The notes beneath the pieces were generated by a model. The model searched no databases. It was not told where the DNA came from and saw nothing but the letters and a program-made list of their open reading frames with translations. A DNA stretch of 64,000 nt. Source: Aquila chrysaetos chrysaetos. Taxonomy: Eukaryota; Chordata; Aves; Accipitriformes; Accipitridae. Positions 63,660 to 64,000 of the stretch are shown in pieces. The position numbers and the translations under genes were made by a program. Within the stretch, counting starts at the first letter, position 1. Every line of letters begins with the position of its first letter. The stretch lies in assembly GCF_900496995.4 (NCBI RefSeq), contig NC_044004.1, forward strand, positions 49,568,224-49,632,223. Direction: 5' to 3'.

Positions 63660-64000
63660 CTGAAAATAAAATAGGTTTGGCATGCATTAATTGATGTGAA
63701 GGGAGCTGGATGTTGCACCTTACAGGAAGCGAAGTAGGCTTTCAGAAAACACTTCTTTTACAAGTTATGATAAAGCAAAGAGAAACCTCCCTCTTTTGAT
63801 GGTGACCAGGCCTTTAGCTCTCCAAAATCTAACCAAGACTAGGAATACAGTCTAGCATAAGCTTCCACTGCCAAAGCAACCTTCCCCGCACAGACGGCTA
63901 AGCTTGCAACGTAAAACCCAGGAAGTCAAACAAGGTTCTTCAGCTGATCTTTACCATCACCTGCAACAATACACTGACTGTATCCTACCATTGCAAAGAT

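Noticed and set aside
1..64000. CRISPR arrays, tRNA or rRNA genes, endogenous retrovirus
   Set aside because: No regular spacer array, no complete cloverleaf and no LTR pair or retroviral frame was recognised. The B-box-like motif near 18.47 kb alone is not a tRNA gene.

Overview
The window is nuclear DNA of a vertebrate, most likely a bird. The genes have introns with GT/AG splice sites, the background is AT-rich, there is one sharp CpG island, and a CR1 LINE tail of the avian/reptilian type lies near 61.04 kb. A worn MIR-type SINE relic lies near 46.0 kb. There are no bacterial-style operons and no long intact mobile-element reading frames.

Two known protein genes read leftwards (minus strand), one behind the other. 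The right two thirds (about 22.9-64 kb) holds ARFIP1 (arfaptin-1). All eight coding exons of the MAQESPK-initiated form are present (58,816 down to 24,356). They splice in consistent phase to a 372-residue protein ending in SWLEEQ and a stop; from memory the human protein is 373 residues. An extra upstream exon at 63,580-63,659 would add 29 acidic residues in frame. The 5' leader and promoter of ARFIP1 lie beyond the right edge.

The left third holds the 5' part of FHDC1 (inverted formin INF1). Its promoter CpG island is at about 16.1-17.45 kb. The first coding exon at 11,804-12,436 carries two upstream ORFs, the start codon, the proline-rich FH1 region and the start of FH2. Two short FH2 exons follow at 4,692-4,753 and 4,012-4,114. 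The rest of FHDC1 lies beyond the left edge. Order and orientation (ARFIP1 then FHDC1, same strand) match human 4q31.3 as I recall it.

The space between the genes (about 17.5-22.9 kb) and the introns hold simple repeats, a perfect 30-bp duplication, a degenerate AGAAAC/CTTAGT minisatellite (53.1-53.4 kb) and a diverged direct duplication of about 260 bp (57.4 and 58.4 kb). Two sense-strand open frames in the last ARFIP1 intron (32.48-32.77 kb and 28.15-28.34 kb) have protein-like composition that I cannot assign; the first is the best candidate here for something undescribed.

Both products are linked in the literature to the Golgi: arfaptin-1 is an Arl1/Arf- and PI4P-binding BAR protein of the trans-Golgi, and FHDC1 is a formin acting on actin, microtubules and Golgi organisation. 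That they are neighbours does not by itself show shared regulation; each gene has its own promoter.
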